Source: an uncultured Flavobacteriaceae bacterium (GTDB lineage: Bacteria; Bacteroidota; Bacteroidia; Flavobacteriales; Flavobacteriaceae). Taken from it: a DNA stretch of 64,000 bases. Location: the NCBI GenBank assembly GCA_905181835.1, contig CAJIZF010000004.1, forward strand, positions 186,001 through 250,000, given 5' to 3'. Both the position numbers and the translations under genes were made by a program. Positions within the stretch are counted from its first letter, which is position 1. Every line of letters starts with the position of its first letter. Positions 63,933 through 64,000 of this stretch are shown here, in pieces. The notes beneath the pieces were generated by a model, which saw nothing but the letters and a program-made list of their open reading frames with translations, was not told the origin of the DNA and ran no database searches.

Positions 63933-64000
63933 TCTACTATAATTTCATCAATAAAGATCCAAGCTTTATTACCAGCACCTTGTTTACCTTCAGGAATTAC
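63929..64000 (-). CDS. C-terminal end of an unidentified minus-strand gene
   Basis: The last 72 bases give 23 codons and a TGA that overlaps the cutC ATG. The peptide ends GNKAWIFIDEIIVE, which resembles the carbohydrate-binding-type tail of Bacteroidota glycoside hydrolases (for example some GH20 enzymes), but too little is visible to name it. Confidence 0.55.
   Translation of the reverse strand, partial: VIPEGKQGAGNKAWIFIDEIIVE

Noticed and set aside
1-64000. CRISPR array, tRNA, rRNA or insertion sequence
   Set aside because: No spaced direct repeats, no tRNA-like TTCGAATC arms in the gaps, no rRNA-like sequence and no transposase gene were seen.

Overview
The window is AT-rich bacterial DNA from a member of the Bacteroidota, most likely a marine Flavobacteriaceae species. 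Supporting this are: many genes with -7 boxes of the Bacteroidota type TANNTTTG; frequent TTG starts; a type IX secretion (T9SS) gliding lipoprotein of the SprE/PorW type and a secreted esterase with a T9SS C-terminal sorting domain; families largely confined to this phylum (DUF4837, DUF6909, DUF6341, DUF6427, DUF4254, DUF4292, DUF6168); and an ATP synthase operon that lacks the beta and epsilon genes. No tRNA, rRNA, CRISPR array, insertion sequence or prophage was seen. Genes are tightly packed; the only stretch over 300 bases without an intact gene (54967-55279) holds a frameshifted metal-binding-domain gene.

Layout. 1-9979 is housekeeping and envelope: the 3' end of a methyltransferase, DNA polymerase III delta', phosphoglycerate kinase, a LysM lytic transglycosylase, a DUF4837 lipoprotein, TatA, an M23 peptidase with a GH3-like acyl-adenylate enzyme, and a DUF6909 protein with a nucleoside-phosphorylase-like end. 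9987-32280 is a 22-kb one-direction surface polysaccharide locus: dTDP-rhamnose synthesis (rfbBACD), a Wzz-like protein, UDP-ManNAcA synthesis (wecB, wecC), three glycosyltransferases and a WecG/TagA transferase, a Wzx flippase, three Wzy/WaaL-type membrane proteins, a lipoprotein glycoside hydrolase, UDP-glucose dehydrogenase, UDP-xylose synthase and a WcaJ-type initiating transferase. Together these predict an undecaprenol-linked repeat unit that may contain rhamnose, ManNAcA, GlcA and xylose, then is flipped and polymerised or ligated.

32391-37061 holds purD, a DUF6341/DUF6427 membrane pair, a DUF4254 plus GT9 pair and a 2Fe-2S ferredoxin. 37285-46073 is sprE, a bactofilin, then atpZ, a DUF6168 gene and atpBEFHAG, with hairpins between atpE and atpF, between atpA and atpG, and at the operon end. 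46303-53235 contains an orphan membrane-anchored protein and a colinear set of flippase, dut, sugar nucleotidyltransferase, TPR protein, DUF4292 lipoprotein and EnvC-type murein hydrolase activator.

53507-64000 is more mixed: a fatty acid hydroxylase/sterol desaturase, a TPMT-like methyltransferase, a minus-strand sulfur-handling group (broken HMA gene, rhodanese, persulfide-dioxygenase-like MBL protein with two rhodanese domains, SulP transporter), a T9SS-exported esterase with a DUF983 protein, an SH3 lipoprotein, DNA polymerase IV, a CYTH-domain protein, CutC and the last codons of another minus-strand gene.

Nothing in the window is an obvious new defence or mobile system. The most promising leads are the DUF6909 protein, the glycosidase and the three polymerase/ligase-type proteins inside the polysaccharide locus, the broken HMA gene in the sulfur group, the ATP synthase intergenic hairpins, and homopolymer tracts in two surface-related genes.
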